From positions 1-12,943 of the forward strand of contig CAJUCA010000068.1 in NCBI GenBank assembly GCA_910585265.1: 12,943 nucleotides of DNA. The letters are read 5' to 3'. The notes under the pieces are model-generated. The model did not search any database. It had not been told where the DNA came from and saw only the letters and a program-made list of their open reading frames with translations. The translations under genes and the position numbers were made by a program. Position 1 is the first letter of the stretch; the number at the start of each line of letters is the position of its first letter. This DNA is from an uncultured Oscillospiraceae bacterium (GTDB lineage Bacteria; Bacillota; Clostridia; Oscillospirales; Oscillospiraceae). Below are positions 1 to 6,394 of the stretch, piece after piece.

Positions 1-23
1 CCTATTTTACACTTCTTTTTCAT

Positions 24-356
24 TTGTGCAATATTTATTTTTCAAACAAGGCCTACGAGCTGGACATCGATTTGCCCGGTGTCCACAAGGAAAACCTCGC
101 CGCCGAACTGAAGGACGGCTACCTCTGCATCAGCGCCACGGTGGAACAGACGCACAACGACAGCGTTCAGAACGAGCGGTATCTGCGCAGGGAACGCTTT
201 ATCGGCTCCTGCCGCCGCAGCTTCTATGTGGGGGACAAGGTCAAGCAGGAGGATATCCACGCCAAGTTCGAGGACGGTATCCTGCGCCTGTTCATCCCCA
301 AGGTGAGCCAAGTGGCCCAGATTGAGCAGAAGAACCTGATTGCCATTGAAGGTTAA
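24..356 (+). CDS. Small heat-shock protein Hsp20 (alpha-crystallin family), N-terminally truncated or partial
   Basis: Hsp20 proteins are ATP-independent holdase chaperones that form oligomers in the cytoplasm. The alpha-crystallin domain is recognisable from about residue 10: AYELDIDLPGV, then ELKDGYLCISA, RRERFIGSCRRSFYVGD, and the C-terminal FEDGILRLFIPK. This is about 100 residues, whereas clostridial members usually have some 40-50 more in front of the YELDIDLPG strand. Here that part is missing. The only start is a TTG at 24 with no ribosome site, and the frame is open leftwards to the window edge. The first ~46 bases are AT-rich and switch abruptly to GC-rich coding DNA at the point where homology begins, which suggests a junction or deletion. 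It ends in TAA and is followed by a terminator. Family identity is fairly sure; whether it is a broken gene or continues from outside the window cannot be decided. Confidence 0.75.
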   Translation: MCNIYFSNKAYELDIDLPGVHKENLAAELKDGYLCISATVEQTHNDSVQNERYLRRERFIGSCRRSFYVGDKVKQEDIHAKFEDGILRLFIPKVSQVAQIEQKNLIAIEG

Positions 357-362
357 AAGATG

Positions 363-404
363 TCCCTGGCCGTGCTATGATTGGTGCGGCCAGGGATGTT
401 TTCT
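363..404 (+). terminator. Rho-independent terminator of the hsp20 gene
   Basis: A perfect 10-bp stem (TCCCTGGCCG at 363-372 with CGGCCAGGGA at 387-396) and a 14-base loop are followed by TGTTTTCT. It begins 6 bases after the hsp20 stop codon. Confidence 0.85.
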
Positions 405-410
405 GTGTTG

Positions 411-462
411 CAACGATAGCCCCAATAAAATAACGATAACCAATAAATCAACGATAGCCCCA
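411..462. repeat. Short direct repeats (two perfect 14-bp copies and one degenerate copy)
   Basis: CAACGATAGCCCCA occurs at 411-424 and again at 449-462. A degenerate copy (TAACGATAACCAA) lies between them at 431-443, so the units are 18-20 bases apart. They sit in AT-rich non-coding DNA between the hsp20 terminator and the next hairpin. No function is recognised. Confidence 0.6.
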
Positions 463-483
463 TCACCAAAATCCCAGAAACGC

Positions 484-538
484 AAAAAAGCACCGCCTCC
501 GGCCCGGCTTTCTGCCAAGTCAGAGGCGATGCTTTTCT
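484..538 (-). terminator. Rho-independent terminator, possibly bidirectional
   Basis: The 14-base arms at 486-499 (AAAAGCACCGCCTC) and 523-536 (GAGGCGATGCTTTT) pair with one G-T mismatch. Read on the - strand the hairpin ends in TGCTTTTTTGCG, a good terminator. On the + strand it ends in GCTTTTCT, so it may also act in that direction. It would back up the tRNA trailer terminator just upstream of it on the - strand. Confidence 0.8.
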
Positions 539-580
539 CAAAAGCGTTAGAAAACTCATTATTTTCAGCGGTTTTGGGCG

Positions 581-632
581 AAAAATAAGGACGATTACCT
601 TGATACCCATTGTATCAAAATAATCGTCCTTA
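581..632 (-). terminator. Terminator of the former tRNA-Pro transcript
   Basis: Long interrupted hairpin: outer 12-bp arms TAAGGACGATTA (586-597) and TAATCGTCCTTA (621-632), a 2x2 internal loop, inner 7-bp arms TTGATAC (600-606) and GTATCAA (612-618), and a 5-base loop. On the - strand it is followed by TTATTTTTCG. It starts two bases after the CCA end of the tRNA fragment, where a tRNA's own terminator belongs, so it probably came with the tRNA locus. Confidence 0.85.
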
Positions 633-634
633 CA

Positions 635-679
635 TGGTCGGAGTGCCGGGATTCGAACCCGGGGCCTCTTGGACCCGAA
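635..679 (-). pseudogene. 3' half of tRNA-Pro(CGG); probable att site of an integrated element
   Basis: Read on the - strand, every part of a tRNA 3' half is present. It has the anticodon loop TTCGGGT (679-673) with anticodon CGG for proline codon CCG, U33 and G37, the 3' anticodon strand CCAAG, and the variable loop AGGCC. It then has a perfect T-arm (CCGGG TTCGAAT CCCGG, 662-646), the acceptor strand CACTCCG, discriminator A and encoded CCA (637-635). Nothing upstream pairs with it: the bases where the 5' anticodon strand should lie (GAATC) do not match CCAAG, and there is no D-arm or CGGAGTG acceptor strand nearby. The tRNA is cut at the anticodon loop, a common crossover point for tyrosine integrases. 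A displaced 3' half marks the distal end of an element, which would place the element at higher coordinates. An intact tRNA-Pro(CGG) should exist elsewhere. Confidence 0.8.
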
Positions 680-684
680 GATTC

Positions 685-713
685 GGCTGAAACGTCAGGG
701 GGCACTTTCAGCC
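685..713. repeat. Inverted repeat beside the tRNA fragment
   Basis: GGCTGAAA (685-692) and TTTCAGCC (706-713) form a perfect 8-bp stem around a 13-base loop, starting 6 bases beyond the anticodon-loop break of the tRNA fragment. No T-tract follows on either strand, so it is not an obvious terminator. Its position suggests an element-end or recombinase arm site, but this is a guess. Confidence 0.5.
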
Positions 714-908
714 CCATTTGGTGCCGTTTGTTCCAGAAAAAGGTGCTTTCCCAACCTCTCTGCCCCAATGCCTCCATCCACTCCTGGCATGGTCTGGATC
801 ACCGCTTTGGTCAAACTGTGACCTCCATCCACTGCGTTGGCTCATAAACAGTGCGTATAGACCAGAATTGATTCATCACAAGAATGCCGCAGCGGCAGCC
901 CCTCCCAA
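690..908. other. Non-coding stretch between the tRNA scar and the operon end
   Basis: Apart from the inverted repeat at 685-713, I see no gene here. The short open frames have no ribosome sites and resemble nothing known. Directly behind the epimerase stop there is only a weak GC hairpin (TGCCG/CGGCA, 887-899) without a T-run. The end of the operon transcript is therefore undefined, and readthrough towards the terminators at 581-632 and 484-538 is possible. Confidence 0.5.
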
Positions 909-2000
909 TTATGCCCACACTTCCAGCCCCTGAACACCGGTGATCCCCAGACCCGGAGCATCCGGCAGACGGATCACCGGTCCGTCAAACCGCGCGCCGC
1001 CCAGCACCGGGTTGAACCGGCCCAGGCTGGGGCCGTCCAAATCCGCCAGACGGACATTTTCCTTGGCCGCGGCGAAATGAGCCGCCGCTGTCGCGGCCAC
1101 GCCGCCCTCCAGCATACAGCCCATCATACAGCCCACCCCATAGGCCTGGGCCAGCCCGCACAGCAGCTCTGCCTGGTATAGCCCCCCGGTTTTCATCAGC
1201 TTGATGTTGATCAGGTCCGCCGCGCGGGCTTGGATGAGCTCAACTCCGTCCCGGAGGGAAAACACGGCCTCGTCCGCCAGAATGTCCGTCAGTACATGGC
1301 CGGTGACGAACCGCAGCCCCTCCAAGTCGTCTGCCCGTACCGGCTGCTCCACCAGTTCCACTTCCAAACCCTGATCCTCCATGGCCCGGATGATGCGCAC
1401 CGCCTCTTTGGGTGTCCAGCCCTGGTTGGCGTCCACCCGGATCCGGATGTCACGGGGCACCGCCTCCCGGATCCGGCGCAGACGGTCCAGATCCCCGGCA
1501 CTGTCTCGGCCCACCTTAACCTTGAGGATGCGGTAGCCCTCCTCCACCGCCCGAAGGCTGTCCACCGCCATGCTGTCCGCCGTACCGACGCTGATGGTAA
1601 GATCCGTCTCCACTGTATTCCGGAAGCCTCCCAGCAGCTTCCACAGCGGAACCCCCAGATGCTGTCCATACAGGTCATACAGTGCCATGTCCAGTGCCGC
1701 CTTGGCACTGGTGTTGTGCACCATGGCGGTGTGGACACGGTGGAGCAGCAGCTCCCGCTCCTCGATATCCCCGCCAATGAGCCGGGGCCCGATGACTCCC
1801 TCCACCGCCCAGGCAATGGAGGGCAGGGTATCCCCGGTGATGACGGCGGTGGCCGGGGCCTCGCCCCGCCCAATGTGCCCAGTGTCGGTGTGTACCTCCA
1901 CAATGACGCTCTCCATGCGCTCCACCGTCCGCAGGGCGGTGCGGAACGGCGTTTTCAGCGGCACAGCCAGCTTGAGCAGCCTGATGTCTGTAATTCTCAT
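909..2000 (-). CDS. L-Ala-D/L-Glu dipeptide epimerase (enolase superfamily, muconate lactonising subgroup)
   Basis: Cytoplasmic Mg-dependent enzyme that interconverts L-Ala-D-Glu and L-Ala-L-Glu, so that the D-Glu of murein peptides can be used. It has 363 residues, normal for the family. Visible residues: TALRT near 21-25, the acid/base KVK (K160, K162), metal ligands D190 (RVDANQGW), E218 (VEQP) and D243 (LADEAVF), the second catalytic lysine K267 (INIKLMKTGG), and D320-L-D322. This DxD motif binds the dipeptide amino group in characterised Ala-Glu epimerases and argues against other muconate-lactonising-type activities. The start is the ATG (MRITDIRLL) that overlaps the GNAT stop by 4 bp; an upstream in-frame ATG at 2033 would lie well inside the GNAT gene. 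It is the last gene of the operon. The D-Glu salvage role fits the neighbours. Exact dipeptide preference is inferred. Confidence 0.88.
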   Translation of the reverse strand: MRITDIRLLKLAVPLKTPFRTALRTVERMESVIVEVHTDTGHIGRGEAPATAVITGDTLPSIAWAVEGVIGPRLIGGDIEERELLLHRVHTAMVHNTSAKAALDMALYDLYGQHLGVPLWKLLGGFRNTVETDLTISVGTADSMAVDSLRAVEEGYRILKVKVGRDSAGDLDRLRRIREAVPRDIRIRVDANQGWTPKEAVRIIRAMEDQGLEVELVEQPVRADDLEGLRFVTGHVLTDILADEAVFSLRDGVELIQARAADLINIKLMKTGGLYQAELLCGLAQAYGVGCMMGCMLEGGVAATAAAHFAAAKENVRLADLDGPSLGRFNPVLGGARFDGPVIRLPDAPGLGITGVQGLEVWA

Positions 2001-2503
2001 GGGCGCGCCTCCTCCAGCGGCCAGACATAGCACCGGCAGTCCAGCGGCCAGACACCGAACTCATAGACGCACTCCCGCAGGAACCGCGCGCCCAGCCCCT
2101 CGTAAAGTCCCCGGGCCCGGGGGTTGTCCCGCACCACGCATACGGACACCCCGCCGCAGTCCATGGCCCGCGCCCTGTCCCAGACGGTTTGGATCAGCGT
2201 TCTGCCCACGCCCCGGCCCTGACAGGCCCCGTCCACATACAGGGAGCCCAGGTTCAGCCAGTCCTCGTGCTCCGGATCGGGCTTACAGCCCGCTACTCCT
2301 ACCACCCGGCCGTCCAGCTCCGCCACCCAGACCTCCTGCCCAGGCCGCTCCAGAGCACGCCGCCAGACCGCCTCCCCCTCCTCCGGGGTGAGAGAGGCGA
2401 AGTATTCCTCCGGCAGAAGCTCATTGTAAGTATCCCGCAGGGCTTGAAGGTAAATCCGGCCCAGCACCGGCACGTCCTCCGGTGACGCTCTGCGCACCTT
2501 CAT
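1997..2503 (-). CDS. GNAT-family N-acetyltransferase
   Basis: A 168-residue protein covering a whole GNAT fold and nothing else. Members transfer an acetyl group from acetyl-CoA to an amine. The acetyl-CoA pyrophosphate loop is clear (LGSLYVDGACQGRGVG, Q95-x-x-G-x-G at 95-100), followed by the alpha-3 helix RTLIQTVWDRARA and the usual C-terminal pattern VRDNPRARGLYEGLGARF. There is no signal peptide. The start chosen is the ATG at 2503, 7 bases after AGGAGG and overlapping the previous stop as ATGA; the ATG at 2509 is only one base from that site. It overlaps the epimerase by 4 bp. The substrate is unknown. Its place in a murein salvage operon suggests an amino sugar, an amino acid or a small peptide, but the sequence does not show this. 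Confidence 0.85.
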   Translation of the reverse strand: MKVRRASPEDVPVLGRIYLQALRDTYNELLPEEYFASLTPEEGEAVWRRALERPGQEVWVAELDGRVVGVAGCKPDPEHEDWLNLGSLYVDGACQGRGVGRTLIQTVWDRARAMDCGGVSVCVVRDNPRARGLYEGLGARFLRECVYEFGVWPLDCRCYVWPLEEARP

Positions 2504-3579
2504 AACCATCCCTCCTCATCCGCCGCCAGGATGGCCTCGTGAAAGGCGATGCGGCAGGGGTCTACGTTTTTTGCCTCTCGTCCGGGGCTGGTCAGCCGGT
2601 TGGTCAGCAGTACGCCGCCCACCCCCCGCTCCCGGGACAGGAACAGGCTGGTGCCGGTAAATCCGGTGTGGCCGCAGCCCTGGGGATAGCGGGGGCCGAA
2701 CTCAAAGCCCAGTCCCCGGCCCCAAGGCCCTTCCTCCAGGGCGCGGAGGAAGGGGGCCTCCTGGGTGTTGAGGTAGAACCGCCCCAGCTCCGCCACCCCG
2801 GCGGCGTTCGAAAACAGCCCGGCGTGGCCGCTGATGCCGCCGAAATAGTACCAGGCGTTTCCATCGTTGGCCCGGCCCTCCACCGGCTGCCCCTCCGGAC
2901 GGAAGCCGTCGAAGGAAATGCCCCGCTCCCGGCACATCTCCCGCTCGATGGTGTTTCCGTAGCAGGACACCACCAGCGGCCTGCCGCCCAGCAGCTGCCG
3001 TCTGTCCGCCCCTGGGGGAAGATAGGCCAGTACCGGAATGCCCAGCGGACGGCGGACATACTCCTCCACCGCGTCGGGCAGGCTCAGCCCCGACAGCCGC
3101 TCCAGCAGCCGTCCGGCCAGCATATAGCCCAGGTCGCTGTATACCATGGGCGGCCTGCCGCCCTCCCCCTCGAACCCGATGGCCTGCTCCAGCCGCTCCC
3201 AGAAAGAACCTGTCCCTGCGTACAGGGGATACCAGGCGGGCAGTCCCGCGGTGTGGGTCAGCAGGGAGGCGGCGGTGGCCTGGGCCAGCGTCCGCCGCAG
3301 CCGGACGCTCTCCTCCGGCACGTCCAGCAGGGGAAGCACCAGCGCGTTCAGGTCCAGCCGCCCCTGGGCCGTCAGGCGGAGCAGGGCGGTGGTGACAAAG
3401 ACCTTGGTCAGAGAGGCCAGATCGAACACCGCCTCCAGCCCCGCGCCGCCGCAGTCGCCCCGGGCCCGCACTCCCTGGCGGTCAAAGACGGCAAAGGAAG
3501 CCTGGGCAAAGCACCCCTGGTCCTGAAAATGCTCCAGCAGCCGGGTGAAGCGTTCGTATGACTTGCTCATGCGGGACAT
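2500..3579 (-). CDS. Serine hydrolase of the class C beta-lactamase/AmiE family; candidate MurNAc-L-Ala amidase
   Basis: A 359-residue beta-lactamase-fold protein. The catalytic SxxK is S56-L-T-K59 (DLASLTK), the second motif is Y147-S-D (VYSDLGYMLAG), and GHTGFTGT (303-310) stands where beta-lactamases have KTG. GGISGHAGLFSNAAG (247-261) is typical of penicillin-binding/esterase-type members. In Bacillus subtilis the murQ-murR-murP-amiE-nagZ-namZ cluster contains a protein of this fold, AmiE, which cleaves peptide from MurNAc. The next-door nagZ and downstream murQ make that role the best guess. Unlike secreted AmiE it has no signal peptide and is shorter, so it should work on imported muropeptides in the cytoplasm. 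The start at 3579 lies 7 bases after AAGGGGG and overlaps nagZ by 13 bp; an in-frame ATG at 3570 is an alternative. An esterase or D-aminopeptidase function cannot be excluded. Confidence 0.82.
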   Translation of the reverse strand: MSRMSKSYERFTRLLEHFQDQGCFAQASFAVFDRQGVRARGDCGGAGLEAVFDLASLTKVFVTTALLRLTAQGRLDLNALVLPLLDVPEESVRLRRTLAQATAASLLTHTAGLPAWYPLYAGTGSFWERLEQAIGFEGEGGRPPMVYSDLGYMLAGRLLERLSGLSLPDAVEEYVRRPLGIPVLAYLPPGADRRQLLGGRPLVVSCYGNTIEREMCRERGISFDGFRPEGQPVEGRANDGNAWYYFGGISGHAGLFSNAAGVAELGRFYLNTQEAPFLRALEEGPWGRGLGFEFGPRYPQGCGHTGFTGTSLFLSRERGVGGVLLTNRLTSPGREAKNVDPCRIAFHEAILAADEEGWL

Positions 3580-5108
3580 CCCCCCGCCCCCTTCAAGAAC
3601 CGGCAGACCTGCCGGACGGCCCTGGGGGAGTATTCGTACAGCGGGATGCGCAGTACCGCCTCCGGCAGCCAGTCCAGCTCGAAGGGACTGCGCAGGGCGG
3701 CGCAGGCCATGGGCAGTCCCAGCCCCGCCAGCGACTGGAGCAGCTCCAGCTGTTCCCGGTAGATGGCGGCGTTCAGGCTCCCCGCCACAATGGAGGTGCC
3801 CTCCGCCGCCCACCGCAGAAGCTCCGCCCGCTGGGCCTCGTCCGGGCGGAGGGGAAGCTCCCGGGCCTCCCCTCCAAATTGGGCGGCCAGCTCCTCCGCC
3901 AGGGACAGGCGGCTTTCCTTGTCCGTCACCAGCGAGAGCTGTTGGCGGATTGGGCTGAGGAACCGGGGCCGATCGCCCAGGGCCAGCGTCCCGCCCTGGG
4001 GCAGGACGCCCCGATCCACCGCCCGGGTAAAGAGGCTGTCGGCCAGAGCGTTGCACCGGGCCTGATCTGCCCCGCTCCAGGGGATGGGGGGGCCGGCGTA
4101 CCGGGCCTTGCAGGCCAGAACGCGCTCCACCGCGCTGTCGATGCGCTCCATGGGCAGGGAGCCGTCCTCCACCGCCTCCCGCAGGGCCTTCAGCGCGGCC
4201 CGCACCTCATGGGGGCTGCGGGAGATACCCACCTGGTCCATCCCCGCCTTCACGCTGCGCAGCACTCCCTGGGCCACGCCGAAATTGGCTCGGATGGCGT
4301 CCATCTCCATGCAGTCGGACACCACCAGCCCCCGGTAGCCCAGCTCCTCCCGGAGCAGTCCGGTGATGATTTGGGGGGACAGGGTGGAGGGCAGTCCGTC
4401 CTCCCCGGCAAAGGCTACATGGGCCACCATAATGGCCGGAACATCCTCCTCCATGGCCATGCGGAAGGGAACCAGCTCCAGTGCGCGCAGTTCCTCCCGG
4501 CCCTTGGTCACCAGGGCAAAGTCCAGGTGGGGGTCGGTGGCCGTGTCCCCGTGGCCGGGGAAGTGCTTGCCTACGCACATGATGCCTGCGTCCCGGAAGC
4601 CCCGCAGGGCCTCCCGCCCCAGGGCACACACGGTATCTGCGTCCCGCCCGAAGCTGCGCACGCCGATCACCGGGTTGTCCAGGTTGTTGTTGATATCCAA
4701 CACCGGGGCCAGCACGAAGTTGATCCCCACGCTCCGCAGCTGCCGCCCGGTCCACAGGGCCGCGTTATATACCGCCTGGGGGTCCTCCAGAGAGGCCGTT
4801 GCCATGGCGGAGGGCATTTTCCCCATGCTCTCCGGCAGGCGGGAGACGATGCCCCCTTCCTCGTCGGAGGAGATCAGGGGCGGCGTCCCCGTCTCCTCCA
4901 AAATCAGCTCCCGCAGATCGGCGCACAGCTTGGACAGCTGTTCCCTGTCCCGCTGGTTATACTGGAACAGGATCACATTTCCGATCTTTTCCTCCCGCAC
5001 CAGGCGGACGAATTCCCCGTCCAGCTCCGGCCCGGGCAGTCCGGTGACGATCATCTGGCCCAGCTTTTCCGTCAGGGTCATGTCCGCCAGGGACTTCATG
5101 ACTGCCAT
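3567..5108 (-). CDS. nagZ: Beta-N-acetylhexosaminidase, glycoside hydrolase family 3 (NagZ type), two-domain
   Basis: Removes the non-reducing GlcNAc from GlcNAc-(anhydro)MurNAc and its peptides. It has 513 residues: a TIM-barrel domain (about 10-330) and a C-terminal GH3 domain like that of Bacillus subtilis NagZ, so longer than the ~340-residue proteobacterial enzyme. Visible motifs: the sugar-binding DEEGG-x-V-x-R (82-90), the NagZ loop KHFPGHGDT (181-189) holding the His186/Asp188 acid-base pair that distinguishes NagZ from ordinary GH3 glucosidases, and the nucleophile Asp265 in VVSDCMEMDAI. There is no signal peptide, so it is cytoplasmic. The start is the ATG at 5108, 7 bases after AAAGGGGG; the in-frame ATG at 5135 has no ribosome site. 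It is separated from anmK by 104 bases containing a strong hairpin, and its 3' end overlaps the next gene by 13 bp. Confidence 0.92.
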   Translation of the reverse strand: MAVMKSLADMTLTEKLGQMIVTGLPGPELDGEFVRLVREEKIGNVILFQYNQRDREQLSKLCADLRELILEETGTPPLISSDEEGGIVSRLPESMGKMPSAMATASLEDPQAVYNAALWTGRQLRSVGINFVLAPVLDINNNLDNPVIGVRSFGRDADTVCALGREALRGFRDAGIMCVGKHFPGHGDTATDPHLDFALVTKGREELRALELVPFRMAMEEDVPAIMVAHVAFAGEDGLPSTLSPQIITGLLREELGYRGLVVSDCMEMDAIRANFGVAQGVLRSVKAGMDQVGISRSPHEVRAALKALREAVEDGSLPMERIDSAVERVLACKARYAGPPIPWSGADQARCNALADSLFTRAVDRGVLPQGGTLALGDRPRFLSPIRQQLSLVTDKESRLSLAEELAAQFGGEARELPLRPDEAQRAELLRWAAEGTSIVAGSLNAAIYREQLELLQSLAGLGLPMACAALRSPFELDWLPEAVLRIPLYEYSPRAVRQVCRFLKGAGGCPA

Positions 5109-5177
5109 ATTGCTTCCCCCTTTCAGGGCCTGCATTCACAGCCGGCGTTTGAGGCTGCGAGTACAGGCTCTAAGCAT

Positions 5178-5202
5178 CCCCGGGCCGCAGGGCGGCCCGG
5201 GG
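5178..5202 (-). promoter_or_regulatory. Very stable intercistronic hairpin between anmK and nagZ
   Basis: An 11-bp perfect all-GC stem (CCCCGGGCCGC at 5178-5188, GCGGCCCGGGG at 5192-5202) with a 3-base loop, about 10 bases after the anmK stop. On the - strand it is followed by ATGCTTAGAG, not by a T-run, so it is not a classical terminator for the operon. It more likely blocks 3' exonucleases or sets different levels for the upstream and downstream halves of the operon. Confidence 0.65.
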
Positions 5203-5212
5203 CGGTGTTTTG

Positions 5213-6394
5213 TTATTGGCTGATCTTTCCCATCACCACAGGATGGGAGGCCCCGGTGGCCGCCGGGGCGTTGCTGCAAATGCCGTGGACCGCCTCGTTG
5301 GCCAGGATGGCGAAAGCCACCGCCTCCTTGGCGTCCCCGTCCAGGCCCAGATCCTCGTTTACCGCCACCTGAAGCTCGGGCAGCAGCTCCCGCAGATGGG
5401 CCAGCAGCGTGTGGTTATAGCTTCCGCCGCCCCCGGCCACCAGGATGGACGGCAGGCGGGGCAGGTGATGCCGGACGGCATAGGCGACGGTCTCCGCGGT
5501 GTAGCGGGTGACGGTGGCCAGCACCTCTCCCTCTGTCAGGGAGAGGGCCCCGGCCCGCCGGTACAGGATCTCCAGAAAGCCCTGGCTGTATTTCTCCCGC
5601 CCGGTGGTTTTGGGCGGCGCAAGGCGCAGGTACTCGTCCTCCATGAGCCAGGCCAGCAGCGGACCGCTCACCGGATGGGCCGCCGCCAGACGGCCCCCCT
5701 CGTCAAAGCGCAGCGTCCCGCCGGACATACGCTCCACCGCCGCGTCAATCAGTACGTTGCCCGGCCCTGTGTCGAAGGCGACCACTTCAGACAGCGCGCC
5801 GCCCCTGGGGAGGAACGTGATGTTCCCCATGCCGCCAAGGTTTTGCAGGGCCACGTCCTGGTCCTCCCGCCGGTAAAGCAGGTACTCCGTATAGGGCACC
5901 AGGGGCGCGCCCTGGCCCCCCGCGGCCATGTCCCGCACCCGGAAGTCGGACACCGCCGGCGCACCAGTCCGCTCGCACAGGATGGACACGTCCCCGATTT
6001 GGTAGGTGGCGGAGATCTCCCGGCCCAGGTATTCCTCCGAGACAGGCTGGTGGTAGACGGTTTGGCCGTGGCTTCCGATCAGGTCGATGTCGGACAGGGC
6101 CACCCCCGCCCGGCGGCACAGCGTCTCGCAGGCGTCCAGGTACAGCCTGCCCAGCAGGGCGTTCATCCGTCCCAGCTCCCGGCTGCCGCCGAAGCCGCCC
6201 CCGGCGATGTCCAGAATGCGTGCGCGCACCTCGTCCCCGAAGGGGATGCTGACGTAGGCCAGCTGCTCCACCCGGGTGTCCAGGCCCCAGCCGGTGATGC
6301 GGACAAGGACGGCATCCACGCCGTCAGCGGAGGTGCCGCCCATAAGCCCGATCACCAGCTTGGAGCGCGTATCCATCAGCGTCCGCAAGCTCAC
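5213..6394 (-). CDS. anmK: Anhydro-N-acetylmuramic acid kinase AnmK
   Basis: Cytoplasmic kinase of the ASKHA fold that uses ATP and water to open 1,6-anhydro-MurNAc and phosphorylate it to MurNAc-6-phosphate, the substrate of MurQ. It has 393 residues, near the usual 370-390. Family motifs in order: GLMGGTSADGVD (16-27; the more common form has Ser at the fourth position), IGSHGQTVYHQP (105-116), DMAAGGQGAPLVP (153-165), AFDTGPGNVLIDA (205-217), and a C-terminal VAGGGGSYN nucleotide-binding loop. The GTG start overlaps the permease stop as GTGA and sits 9 bases after GGGAGG. An in-frame ATG six codons later has a poorer ribosome site. Its presence matters: anhydro-MurNAc is made by lytic transglycosylases, so the operon is equipped for anhydro-muropeptides rather than only MurNAc. 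Confidence 0.94.
   Translation of the reverse strand: MSLRTLMDTRSKLVIGLMGGTSADGVDAVLVRITGWGLDTRVEQLAYVSIPFGDEVRARILDIAGGGFGGSRELGRMNALLGRLYLDACETLCRRAGVALSDIDLIGSHGQTVYHQPVSEEYLGREISATYQIGDVSILCERTGAPAVSDFRVRDMAAGGQGAPLVPYTEYLLYRREDQDVALQNLGGMGNITFLPRGGALSEVVAFDTGPGNVLIDAAVERMSGGTLRFDEGGRLAAAHPVSGPLLAWLMEDEYLRLAPPKTTGREKYSQGFLEILYRRAGALSLTEGEVLATVTRYTAETVAYAVRHHLPRLPSILVAGGGGSYNHTLLAHLRELLPELQVAVNEDLGLDGDAKEAVAFAILANEAVHGICSNAPAATGASHPVVMGKISQ

Noticed and set aside
340..588. + strand frame of 82 codons after hsp20
   Set aside because: It runs through the hsp20 terminator, the repeats and another terminator, and ends in the tRNA trailer hairpin; there is no ribosome site.
595..777. - strand 60-codon frame over the tRNA fragment
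   Set aside because: It encodes the translated tRNA 3' half and trailer hairpin, has no ribosome site, and resembles no protein.
5109..5212. Internal promoter for nagZ in the 104-base gap after anmK
   Set aside because: I find no -35/-10 pair with proper spacing on the - strand; the gap is dominated by the GC hairpin.
3558..5372. Long + strand open frame (604 codons) opposite nagZ and anmK, and several others such as 8068-9480 and 11247-12506
   Set aside because: They lie antisense to genes with clear catalytic motifs, have no ribosome sites, and have the Pro/Gln/His/Gly/Arg-rich composition of frame shadows in GC-rich DNA.
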